Positions 1 through 7,011 of a stretch of 16,048 bases of DNA are shown here, one piece after another. The notes under the pieces are model-generated. The model did not search any database and was not told where the DNA came from. It worked only from the letters and a program-made list of their open reading frames with translations. Source of the stretch: Actinomycetota bacterium (lineage in GTDB: Bacteria; Actinomycetota; Humimicrobiia; Humimicrobiales; Humimicrobiaceae); assembly GCA_016870675.1 (NCBI GenBank), contig VGAU01000011.1, positions 1 to 16,048 of the forward strand, in the 5' to 3' direction. Within the stretch, counting starts at the first letter, position 1; each line of letters starts with the position of its first letter. Made by a program: the position numbers and the translations under genes.

Positions 1-104
1 CCGGGATTAAATACAGCTCCCGCTTCGTAAGGCCAATCTTCTGGAGTTAAAATCGGATTTCCTTCATACCGCTTAAAAAGTTCCTTAAAACCTTCATTAC
101 TCAT
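1..104 (-). CDS. GH130-type beta-mannoside phosphorylase, N-terminal fragment
   Basis: Partial gene running off the left edge; only the first 34 codons are present, from an ATG at 104. The translated start contains the string NPILTPEDWPYEAGAVFNPG, which resembles the N-terminus of glycoside hydrolase family 130 proteins (1,4-beta-mannosyl-N-acetylglucosamine or beta-mannooligosaccharide phosphorylases). These cytoplasmic enzymes split beta-mannosides with phosphate. A weak AGGAT ribosome site lies about 7 bases upstream, and a good sigma-70-like promoter precedes it, so the gene is probably transcribed separately from the antitoxin gene upstream. The exact substrate cannot be judged because the catalytic region is outside the window. 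Confidence 0.72.
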   Translation of the reverse strand, partial: MSNEGFKELFKRYEGNPILTPEDWPYEAGAVFNP

Positions 105-148
105 TTTTTTATCCTATCTTAATATAGTAAATACTACATATAAACTAC

Positions 149-178
149 ATTATACATAGTATATAACAGGGTTTTCAA
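149..178 (-). promoter_or_regulatory. Sigma-70-type promoter for the GH130 gene
   Basis: On the minus strand a TTGAAA (-35, 173-178) and a perfect TATAAT (-10, 149-154) are separated by 18 bases. They lie about 45 bases before the ATG of the GH130 gene. Read from sequence only. Confidence 0.6.
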
Positions 179-200
179 GGGTTACAAAGAAAAACACTTG

Positions 201-210
201 CAGGGCCCTG
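201..210. promoter_or_regulatory. Palindrome CAGGGCCCTG, possible operator
   Basis: A perfect 10-base GC-rich palindrome stands out in an AT-rich intergenic stretch, 22 bases upstream of the -35 box of the GH130 promoter. It has no loop, so it cannot act as a hairpin terminator; a protein-binding site is the more natural reading. No regulator is identified. Confidence 0.25.
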
Positions 211-320
211 TATTTATGTGTGGGGAGCTGTCAAACCACTTAAAACTTAGTAGTTTTAATTACAATTTCCATCGTGTGCTTTAAATTTATATATCCCAAG
301 GTAATCCGTCAAGACTTCAC

Positions 321-584
321 TTATGTACTTAATTCCTTATCTATTCTTTCAGACAGAAAAATTTTCATCAATGATTGATAAGGAACATCCCGCTTGTTTG
401 CCAGAAGTTTTATTTCTTCAAGCATGGATTCCGGAATTCTAAGAGATATAGTTTTAACAGAAGGTTTTAAATTAGGAAGAACAATTTTTTTTGCTTTTTT
501 CCAATCAATATACTCTGAAGAATCAGCTTCTGCCCAAAACTCCCTCTCCTTATCTTCATTTTTAAAATTAAGAATCTTTTTCAT
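321..584 (-). CDS. CopG/BrnA-type antitoxin, apparently without a toxin
   Basis: 87 residues. The central part (PNLKPSVKTISLRIPES, about 37-53) and the following helix (LANKRDVPYQSLMKIFLSERI, about 62-82) match the CopG-type antitoxin family that pairs with BrnT-like toxins. The fold is a ribbon-helix-helix DNA-binding domain: the TISLRIP strand contacts DNA and the two helices dimerise. Family members usually follow a toxin gene directly upstream. Here the upstream gene is mtaB, ending 45 bases earlier, and no toxin-sized frame is seen on either side, so it looks orphan. The ribosome site is weak (GGCAGG about 12 bases before the ATG). It may be co-transcribed at the tail of the heat-shock/methyltransferase cluster. 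Confidence 0.75.
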   Translation of the reverse strand: MKKILNFKNEDKEREFWAEADSSEYIDWKKAKKIVLPNLKPSVKTISLRIPESMLEEIKLLANKRDVPYQSLMKIFLSERIDKELST

Positions 585-629
585 AATTATTGTAAACCTG
601 CCCTTCTTTTTTATTCCATTTTTATGCTC

Positions 630-1970
630 TTAACTTAATATCCCCCATAGACCATTTTTATATTCAGAATTTGCAGCAATCCTTAGTATCCTACCTTTTA
701 GAGAAGGAAAATTTTCTTTATCCATTGAAAAATAAACTTTAATATAATTTTCAGAGGTCCCGCTTATTATATTATTTTCAACATTCATTTCCTCACAAAC
801 AACACTTAATAATTTTCCTATATGATTCTTGATATAACTGTTTCTTAGTCTGTCCCCCATATTCCTCAAAATCTTACTTCTTTCGGATTTAATTTCTTCA
901 CCGACCTGGTTACCCATCCCGTAAGCCGGCGTATGCATTCTTTTTGAAAACTTAAAAACATGAATTTTACTGAAAGCTATCCTTTCTATCATATTCACTG
1001 TCCTGTCGAAATCCTCTTCGTTTTCACCAGGAAAGCCTGCCATCACATCAGTGGTTAGCGCAATATCCGGGAAACTCCCGCTTATCATCCCTATCTTTCT
1101 AAAATAATACTGGGCAGTATATGGCCTTCCCATCAGTTTAAGAATTCTGTCACTTCCACTTTGAAGAGGAATATGCAAGTGACTTGCAAAACGTCTGTTA
1201 TTTCTTTTTAAAATATCAAGCAGCCTGCTGTCAATTTCATTTACCTCAATAGAGCTAATCCTTATTCTTTTTATACTGGTCTCTCCTACAACTTCTTCCA
1301 GCAAATCTGCTAAACTGCTGATTTTACTTCCTTTGCCCATGCCGCTGGTACTGAAATCTACCCCATATTTTCCAATATGGATACCGGTAAGGACAACTTC
1401 TTCAAAACCATCTTTCTGCAAATCTATTATTTTATTTAAAATTTCTCTATACGGTACGCTTTTATATTTTCCCCTGACTTTTGGAACTATGCAGTAGGTG
1501 CAGTTTTGTTCACATCCATCCTGGATTTTTACCAGCGGCCTTGAATGCATCTGGCTGAATTGGGGGAAACTTTTAAAATCAAAACTTTCAATTTCCCTTT
1601 CCTTTTCCAACTCTTTCCTTCCTGCCGCTGCAGTCATCCTTCCAATCAAATCCGGTATTTTATTTTTATCTTTATTCTCTACTATAAGATCAATGTCGCA
1701 GTCTTGCAGGAATTTCTTATTAAAAACAACAAAACAGCCGGTAACAATTATTTTACTGTTTTTGTTTTGTGATTTTATCTTTCTGATTATCTGTCTTGCT
1801 TTCCTGTCACTCCGGGAAGTCACCGTACAGGTATTAATAATACAGAAATCAGGGTGCTTGCTCCAGGAAACTGGCTCCAGCCCTTTTTCCAACAATTCTT
1901 CTATAATAAAATCTGATTCACTTTGATTGATCTTGCACCCAAGTGTATCTACAGAAAACTTCATTTTCAT
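630..1970 (-). CDS. mtaB: tRNA t6A37 methylthiotransferase MtaB
   Basis: 446 residues, the normal family length. This radical-SAM enzyme converts t6A at position 37 of ANN-decoding tRNAs to ms2t6A. The N-terminal MTTase domain carries three cluster cysteines (C12 in TLGCKINQ, C48 in INTCTVT, C79 in VTGCF). The radical-SAM CxxxCxxC motif is at C153, C157 and C160 (DGCEQNCTYC). A C-terminal TRAM-like segment for tRNA binding follows at about 380-446. The TLGCKINQ start and the NTCTVT motif favour MtaB over MiaB or RimO. Its ATG overlaps the rsmE stop by 4 bases (ATGA), so the two are translationally coupled. No unusual residues are seen. Confidence 0.95.
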   Translation of the reverse strand: MKMKFSVDTLGCKINQSESDFIIEELLEKGLEPVSWSKHPDFCIINTCTVTSRSDRKARQIIRKIKSQNKNSKIIVTGCFVVFNKKFLQDCDIDLIVENKDKNKIPDLIGRMTAAAGRKELEKEREIESFDFKSFPQFSQMHSRPLVKIQDGCEQNCTYCIVPKVRGKYKSVPYREILNKIIDLQKDGFEEVVLTGIHIGKYGVDFSTSGMGKGSKISSLADLLEEVVGETSIKRIRISSIEVNEIDSRLLDILKRNNRRFASHLHIPLQSGSDRILKLMGRPYTAQYYFRKIGMISGSFPDIALTTDVMAGFPGENEEDFDRTVNMIERIAFSKIHVFKFSKRMHTPAYGMGNQVGEEIKSERSKILRNMGDRLRNSYIKNHIGKLLSVVCEEMNVENNIISGTSENYIKVYFSMDKENFPSLKGRILRIAANSEYKNGLWGILS

Positions 1971-2695
1971 ACGTTTTGATTTCCAGTTAAATAATCCAGT
2001 ACAGATAAAAAATAAATTGCCGCAGTTTCAGAACGGTAAATATTTTTTCCAAATCTTATTTCCCTGGCTCCTTTATCCTTTAAAAAATTTAATTCACCGG
2101 TTTCAAAACCACCTTCAGGTCCTATTATATATCCAATTCTTGAAACATTTCTACCTTCTGCCAGGCCTCCACTATTACCGGAACCTTCTTCGTAAGGAAC
2201 ATAAAACAAATCGTAATCTGAAACTTTAATACTATTAATATTTTCCGGGGAAAGTATTTCGCACTTAAAATCCCTCCTGCTCTGCTCTGAAGCACTGTTT
2301 GAAATTTTCTGCCATCTGTCAACTTTGCCGGCAATTCTTCTCTTATCTATAATTACTCTTCCACTTATAACCGGTATTATTCTATCTACCCCTATTTCAG
2401 TTGACTTCTGGATAACAAATTCCATAGAATTTTTTCTAAGTATACACTGGTAAAGAGTAATCTGAGGGATTTTTTTTGCAATTTTCCTCTTATCTTTTAT
2501 AAGTAATATGGTTGTAGATTTTTTAATATCTATAATTTCGGTTTTATATTTATAGCTAACATTATCTGATATATAAACTGTGTCCCCTACTTTGCTTCTC
2601 AGCACATTTATAAGATGGTTTAAGTCTTCTCCTTCAATTTTTATTCTATTTCCTTCAATACTGCTGGAATTTACAAAAAAATATGGATAACTCAT
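1967..2695 (-). CDS. rsmE: 16S rRNA (uracil-1498-N3)-methyltransferase RsmE
   Basis: 242 residues, normal for the family. This is a SPOUT-class (knotted) methyltransferase that makes m3U1498 in the decoding centre of 16S rRNA. Diagnostic motifs are STEIGVDRIIPV (98-109), SEQSRRDF (136-143), the SAM-binding IGPEGGF (191-197) and RSETAAI near the C-terminus (221-227). The usual arginine-rich element before that motif reads FGKNIYR here, a small deviation. It overlaps mtaB by 4 bases. No good Shine-Dalgarno is seen before the ATG. A TATAAT on the minus strand at 2717-2722 lies close to the start but lacks a clear -35, so an independent promoter is only a possibility. Confidence 0.95.
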   Translation of the reverse strand: MSYPYFFVNSSSIEGNRIKIEGEDLNHLINVLRSKVGDTVYISDNVSYKYKTEIIDIKKSTTILLIKDKRKIAKKIPQITLYQCILRKNSMEFVIQKSTEIGVDRIIPVISGRVIIDKRRIAGKVDRWQKISNSASEQSRRDFKCEILSPENINSIKVSDYDLFYVPYEEGSGNSGGLAEGRNVSRIGYIIGPEGGFETGELNFLKDKGAREIRFGKNIYRSETAAIYFLSVLDYLTGNQNV

Positions 2696-2777
2696 TTTTT
2701 AAACTGCATGAATGATAATTATAACTAGACTAATATCATATAAAAAAGGAATTTTTTATGATTTTTTAGAAATTGTT

Positions 2778-3914
2778 TTACTTTTTAAATACATTTTTAA
2801 TATTTGAGAAGACACCATGGCTTCCATTACCAGCTGCCTCTTCTCTTCCATCAGCATATTTTTTTAGTAGCATTATTTCTTCTTTAGTAAGTTTAGTAGG
2901 AATCTTAACATCTATATTAATTATGTGGTCACCCCTCCTGTATCCATTAAGCTCTACAATTCCTCTGGACTTAAGGATAATCTTTTCTTTAGGCTGGGTT
3001 CCAGGCTTGATATTTATTTCTTCTTTACCATCAAGGGTTTCAACCTCTAACCTGCAGCCAAGGGCAGCCTGAGCAAACGATATCTCAATATTGGACAGCA
3101 CATCATTTCCGTCTCTTTTAAATCCAGGATAGGACATTACCCTTATAGTTACAAACAGATCACCATTTATAGAGTCTTTGCCCAGTGAGTTTCCCTTACC
3201 GGAGACTCTAAGACTGTCCCCATCATGTACTCCGGCAGGAATATCTAATTTAACTTTTTTCTTCCTTCTGTGATAACCTTTCCCCCTGCATTTTTCACAG
3301 GGATCTTTTATTATTTTCCCGGTACCCCCACAATCCCTGCAAGTCGATGTAGTTATTATATTTCCGATAAGAGTTTGCCTGACAGTCCTTACCTTTCCTG
3401 TACCGCTGCATTCGCTACAGGTAATAATTCCACCATCAGCAGTGCTGCCTTTTCCCTTGCAGACCTCACAAACATCATCTGCATTATATTCAATCTCTTT
3501 CTTTACTCCATATGCAGACTCTTTAAAACTAATTTTCGTCTCAACACCTATATCAGAGCCTCTTTCTCTACGACCGCTTCTCTGTCTGGTGGAAAAAGTG
3601 CTGCCGAAACCAGCGCCAAAGAATCTATCAAATATATCCCCGAAGCCGAATTCTGAAAATACACTCCCGAAATCAAAATCTTCAAATAAACTTCTGCTGA
3701 ATCCATACTGATCATACTGTCTTCTTTTCTCTTCATTGCTGAGTACAGCATAAGCTTCAGAAATTTCCTTAAACTTTTCCTCTGCTTTTGGATCACCGTT
3801 ATTTACATCAGGGTGATACTTGCGAGCAAGATTTCTATATTCTCTCTTTATGTCAGTTAAATTACAGTCCCGGGATAGCCCCAGAACCTCATAATAATCC
3901 TTTTTATTTCTCAC
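2778..3914 (-). CDS. dnaJ: Chaperone protein DnaJ (type I Hsp40)
   Basis: 378 residues. This co-chaperone stimulates DnaK ATPase and delivers unfolded clients. Domains in order: J domain (about 5-70) with the HPD motif at 34-36; a short G/F-rich linker (about 72-105, FGSVFSEFGFGDIFDRFFGAG); a four-motif zinc-finger region with CxxC pairs at 149/152, 166/169, 192/195 and 206/209; and the C-terminal peptide-binding domains (about 220-345). Translation starts at a GTG with a strong GAGGTGAT ribosome site about 8 bases upstream. Its immediate upstream neighbour is hrcA (112-base gap). The usual grpE and dnaK are absent, so its partner DnaK must be encoded elsewhere. Confidence 0.96.
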   Translation of the reverse strand: MRNKKDYYEVLGLSRDCNLTDIKREYRNLARKYHPDVNNGDPKAEEKFKEISEAYAVLSNEEKRRQYDQYGFSRSLFEDFDFGSVFSEFGFGDIFDRFFGAGFGSTFSTRQRSGRRERGSDIGVETKISFKESAYGVKKEIEYNADDVCEVCKGKGSTADGGIITCSECSGTGKVRTVRQTLIGNIITTSTCRDCGGTGKIIKDPCEKCRGKGYHRRKKKVKLDIPAGVHDGDSLRVSGKGNSLGKDSINGDLFVTIRVMSYPGFKRDGNDVLSNIEISFAQAALGCRLEVETLDGKEEINIKPGTQPKEKIILKSRGIVELNGYRRGDHIINIDVKIPTKLTKEEIMLLKKYADGREEAAGNGSHGVFSNIKNVFKK

Positions 3915-4026
3915 TGGTTAAAATCACCTCAAAATGAAAACTAAGTTTATAAGATCTTTGAAATAATAGCGCAGAAATATTAACCCATTTTGATTTTTTT
4001 TTCCAGTTTCTATTTTATTTCAACAC

Positions 4027-5067
4027 TTATGCCCTGGAGTTAAAAATCTCTGTAAGATTCTTTCTAAAAAGATTAAGATTTCTTATAACTCTGCTATAAT
4101 CCATTCTTTTTGGCCCTAAAACACCTATTGCTCCGGTAGAGCTGCCATAAATTTTATACTTCGATGCCACCAGGCTCAGGTCTTCAGTACCTTCCTCAAA
4201 TAATTCTGAACCAATCTTTACTATAAAATCTTTATCCCTTGAAAAATCCATAAGCAGTTTCATAAGCAAATATTCATTTTCTATAACCCGCAGAATATTC
4301 TGAATCTTTTTCAAGTCTATAAATTCCGGCTGCTGTAATATCACTGATGTACCATGGATAAAAATTCTATTATAATGAAAATCTTCTTTAATACACTCTT
4401 TTATCAGTTCAATAATTTTATTTACCAGCAGTATCAGATATGAATCACCTTTCTGTATTTTTATATCTTCTATACCAATATCAATAATTTTTTTATCCCT
4501 GAGCTGCGAGTTTAAAATATTTGTTACTCCCTGTAAATCCAGAGCCGTATATTTACCTCCAAGGACGAAGCTTCTTTTATAAACTCTTCCTGTATCTGTA
4601 ATCAAAACCATAAGTAAATTTCCACCATCAAATTTCAGAAGCTCGATATGTTTAAACTTACTTTGCTGAATTGTTGGAGCTACAATCATTGACAGATAAT
4701 TTGTAAATTTAGCAAGCATCTCTGCAGACTTCTGCAGGATTGTCTCTATTTCCATATCCTTGCCAATTGTTATATCAAGGCCAGGACTGCTTTCGCCATC
4801 ATCAGCGCTTAAATCTAATTCTTCTTTTATGACATTATCTACATAGAATCTATAGCCTTTATCCGTAGGTGTTCTCCCCGCTGATGTGTGGGGGTGAGTC
4901 AGGTAACCCATCACTTCAAGTTCTGCCATTTCTTTTCTTATGGTTGCCGAACTCAGGTCAAATTCTGACCCCTGGGCTATTTTCCTTGAAGATACAGGAT
5001 AAGCCTTTGCAATAAATCTATCAACAACCTCTTTTAAAATTTCCATTTTTCTTTCAGTAAATTTCAC
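4027..5067 (-). CDS. hrcA: Heat-inducible transcription repressor HrcA
   Basis: 346 residues, normal length. HrcA represses groE and dnaK operons by binding CIRCE operators and needs GroEL for activity. The winged-helix N-terminal domain (about 1-80) holds the family signatures SSATIRKEMAELE and HPHTSAGRTPTDKGYRFYVD. A GAF-like dimerisation region follows, and the C-terminus contains STGAIGVLGPKRMDYSRVI. Translation appears to start at GTG (5067) with a modest AGGA about 12 bases away. No CIRCE (TTAGCACTC-N9-GAGTGCTAA) is found upstream of this gene or of dnaJ, so autoregulation through the classical operator is not supported here. It is divergent from the thiamin operon. Confidence 0.95.
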   Translation of the reverse strand: MKFTERKMEILKEVVDRFIAKAYPVSSRKIAQGSEFDLSSATIRKEMAELEVMGYLTHPHTSAGRTPTDKGYRFYVDNVIKEELDLSADDGESSPGLDITIGKDMEIETILQKSAEMLAKFTNYLSMIVAPTIQQSKFKHIELLKFDGGNLLMVLITDTGRVYKRSFVLGGKYTALDLQGVTNILNSQLRDKKIIDIGIEDIKIQKGDSYLILLVNKIIELIKECIKEDFHYNRIFIHGTSVILQQPEFIDLKKIQNILRVIENEYLLMKLLMDFSRDKDFIVKIGSELFEEGTEDLSLVASKYKIYGSSTGAIGVLGPKRMDYSRVIRNLNLFRKNLTEIFNSRA

Positions 5068-5260
5068 TTAAATCACTATCCTGATACTTAAATTCCTGCC
5101 GGAGTATTATCCTTTTACAGTTGTTAATATAAACTTTCTATGATAATATCTAATTTGTTAACTAATTTAGGTATCTTTAAGTTCGGTACTTTAGTTATTT
5201 TTAGTTATTTTTTTTCTTTTATATTATAAAGAAATTTCTTTGAAAATTAAATATTTATAA
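5068..5260. other. Divergent intergenic region between hrcA and the thiamin riboswitch
   Basis: About 190 very AT-rich bases holding the promoters of both directions. No CIRCE is visible. The ten-base unit ttagttattt occurs twice in tandem at 5191-5210. A TATAAT at 5256-5261 overlaps the first stem of the aptamer and is therefore too late to be the thi promoter; a TATATTATAAA stretch at 5220-5230 is a better placed -10, but I see no convincing -35. No ORF is supported here. Confidence 0.4.
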
Positions 5261-5356
5261 TACTTAGGGGAGCTTATCAGGCTGAGAGGACGGCTTATTT
5301 AATAAACCGTCGACCCTTTAAACCTGACCTAGATAATACTAGCGTAGGAAAAGTAG
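5261..5356 (+). promoter_or_regulatory. TPP riboswitch aptamer (THI element)
   Basis: The conserved THI-box landmarks occur in order: GGGGAGC (5267-5273), GGCTGAGAGGA (5280-5290), a variable stem (ACGG...CCGT, 5290-5310), GACCCTTTAAACCTGACCT (5312-5330), GATAATACTAGCGTAGGAA (5332-5350). The closing P1 stem is TACTT (5261-5265) with AAGTA (5351-5355). The aptamer binds thiamin pyrophosphate in the nascent transcript and here precedes thiM-thiE-thiC-thiL, the expected target. Confidence 0.96.
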
Positions 5357-5364
5357 AAACAAGT

Positions 5365-5403
5365 AAACTACTAATCAACGGTCAGGTTAGTAGTTTTTTT
5401 ATT
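5365..5403 (+). terminator. Riboswitch-controlled intrinsic terminator
   Basis: A perfect 10-bp stem (AAACTACTAA, 5365-5374, with TTAGTAGTTT, 5387-5396) and a 12-base loop are followed by a T run. GGTCAGGTT at 5380-5388 is exactly complementary to AACCTGACC at 5321-5329 inside the aptamer. That pairing would form an antiterminator when TPP is absent and would be unavailable when the aptamer is folded around TPP. This is a transcription-attenuation OFF switch. Confidence 0.9.
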
Positions 5404-5574
5404 TTTATGTGGCAGCTTTTAATACTCCCCTGAAATCAGGAATTAACAGGGAAGGTATATAAAGAAAAGAAGAAAAAAGGAAGGGGAAAAAGAAATTCAA
5501 GTTTTATAAGACACATCAGTTTTCAGTTTGAACGAATAACAAGACAAATAAATCTGAGCAAGAAAGGAAAACTT

Positions 5575-6369
5575 ATGAGTATATCGGAGACTTTAAGGAA
5601 AATAAAAGAACAAAGACCGCTAGTACACCATATAACAAACTGGGTAACGATTTATGATTGTGCGAACATAGTAAGAGCTATAGGTGCCTTACCTGTTATG
5701 GCGCACGCGATAGAAGAAGTTGAACAAATGACCTCCATATCCAGCGCTCTTGTTTTAAATATTGGAACACTGACAGTAGATTTAGTAGAATCAATGATTT
5801 TAGCAGGTAGAAAAGCAAATGAAAAAAACATTCCTGTAATCCTGGATGCAGTTGGAGCTGGCGCAACAGACCTAAGAACAAATAAAGCAATAGAAATTTT
5901 AGAAAAAGTAAAAATTTCAATTCTAAAGGGAAATTCTTCAGAGATTGGAATAATAGCCGGAGCAGAGGCAGAAACAAAAGGAGTGGAAGCAATATCAGTA
6001 AAAGGAAATCTGGTAGAAATATCAAAAAAATTAGCAAGTGAAAGAAATTTAACCGTGGTGATAACTGGAAAGGAAGACATTATATCAAACGGAAAAGATA
6101 CCTATATTTGTAAAAATGGTCACGATATGATGGGCAGTTTTGTTGGTTCAGGCTGTATGGCTGCCTCGGTAATAGGAACATTTGCCGCTGTTGAAAAAGA
6201 CTATGCACTAGCTTCTACAAATGCTCTTTCTTTTATTGGTATAGCTGGTGAACTGGCAGCAAAAACAGCTAAAGGTCCGGCTTCCTATAAAACTACTTTC
6301 TTTGATGAAATTTTTAACCTTGATAAAAACAAAATAGAAGAAATGATAAAAATAGAGAAAAGGGAATAA
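5575..6369 (+). CDS. thiM: Hydroxyethylthiazole kinase ThiM
   Basis: 264 residues, normal length. It phosphorylates 4-methyl-5-(2-hydroxyethyl)thiazole for salvage into thiamin. The sequence shows the ribokinase-like thiazole kinase pattern: PLVHHITNWVT (15-25), MAHAIEEVE (42-50), LDAVGAGAT (90-98, where a proline is more usual after LD), LKGNSSEI (117-124) and the anion-hole motif GSGCM (191-195, Cys194). The ATG is preceded by AAAGGA at a good distance. It is first in the operon, about 170 bases after the riboswitch terminator, and abuts thiE directly. Encoding ThiM suggests that at least part of the thiazole is salvaged. Confidence 0.96.
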   Translation: MSISETLRKIKEQRPLVHHITNWVTIYDCANIVRAIGALPVMAHAIEEVEQMTSISSALVLNIGTLTVDLVESMILAGRKANEKNIPVILDAVGAGATDLRTNKAIEILEKVKISILKGNSSEIGIIAGAEAETKGVEAISVKGNLVEISKKLASERNLTVVITGKEDIISNGKDTYICKNGHDMMGSFVGSGCMAASVIGTFAAVEKDYALASTNALSFIGIAGELAAKTAKGPASYKTTFFDEIFNLDKNKIEEMIKIEKRE

Positions 6370-7011
6370 ATGAAAGAAAAACTAGAAGATATGGATTTAT
6401 ACTTTATAACTGACTCCAGGCTAACTAGAAAAACTGTCCTGGAAGATGTTAAGTCCGCTATACGAGCGGGCGTTAAAATAATTCAATATAGAGAAAAAGA
6501 GAAAAGTACAGGAGATATGATAAAAGAGGCAAAAGAAATAAGTGAACTTTGTAAAAAAAATAACGTTCTATTTATAATAAACGATAGAGTTGACATCGCC
6601 CTGGCAGTGGATGCTAATGGAGTCCACCTGGGTAATAAAGATATGACCTATAGCATTGCCAGAAAAATACTTGGAAGTAAAAAAATTATTGGATTAACTG
6701 TGCATAATATTAGAGAAGCAGTGGATGCCGAAAGGATTGGCGCAGATTACATAGGAGTAAGCCCAATTTTTGAGACAAAAACTAAATTAGACGCTGGAAG
6801 ACCAGCAGGACTTAAATTAATAAAAGATATAAAGAAAGCAATAAAGATTCCTTTTGTAACTATTGGCGGAATAAATGAAAATAATCTTGGAAGCATAATA
6901 GAAGCAGGCGCAAGATCCGTTGCAGCAATTTCAGCCATAGTTACTAAAGACAATGTAGAAAAAGAATGTAAAAAATTCAGGGAGGTTATTACAAGTGACT
7001 CTATTAAGTAA
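6370..7011 (+). CDS. thiE: Thiamin-phosphate synthase ThiE
   Basis: 213 residues, normal for a stand-alone ThiE. It condenses HMP pyrophosphate with thiazole phosphate to thiamin monophosphate in a TIM-barrel active site. Motifs: YFITDSRL (11-18), IQYREK (38-43), INDRVDIAL (70-78), GVHLG (84-88), GADYIGVSPIFETKTK (124-139) and TIGGI (164-168, phosphate binding). The common GPIYPT element reads SPIFET, a variant rather than a loss. The ATG directly follows the thiM stop, with GGGA inside the end of thiM as ribosome site, so translation is likely coupled. The last 17 bases overlap the start of thiC. Confidence 0.96.
   Translation: MKEKLEDMDLYFITDSRLTRKTVLEDVKSAIRAGVKIIQYREKEKSTGDMIKEAKEISELCKKNNVLFIINDRVDIALAVDANGVHLGNKDMTYSIARKILGSKKIIGLTVHNIREAVDAERIGADYIGVSPIFETKTKLDAGRPAGLKLIKDIKKAIKIPFVTIGGINENNLGSIIEAGARSVAAISAIVTKDNVEKECKKFREVITSDSIK

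Noticed and set aside
240..259. TTAAAACT-TAGT-AGTTTTAA as a terminator for the antitoxin gene
   Set aside because: The stem is AT-only and no T run follows on either strand; kept only as a possible protein-binding dyad.
1498..1926. Plus-strand frame of 142 codons opposite mtaB
   Set aside because: It is antisense to a gene with clear motifs and has no ribosome site or recognisable product; it is a compositional shadow.
5256..5261. TATAAT as promoter of the thiamin operon
   Set aside because: A start a few bases downstream would cut off the P1 stem of the riboswitch, so the real promoter must be further upstream.
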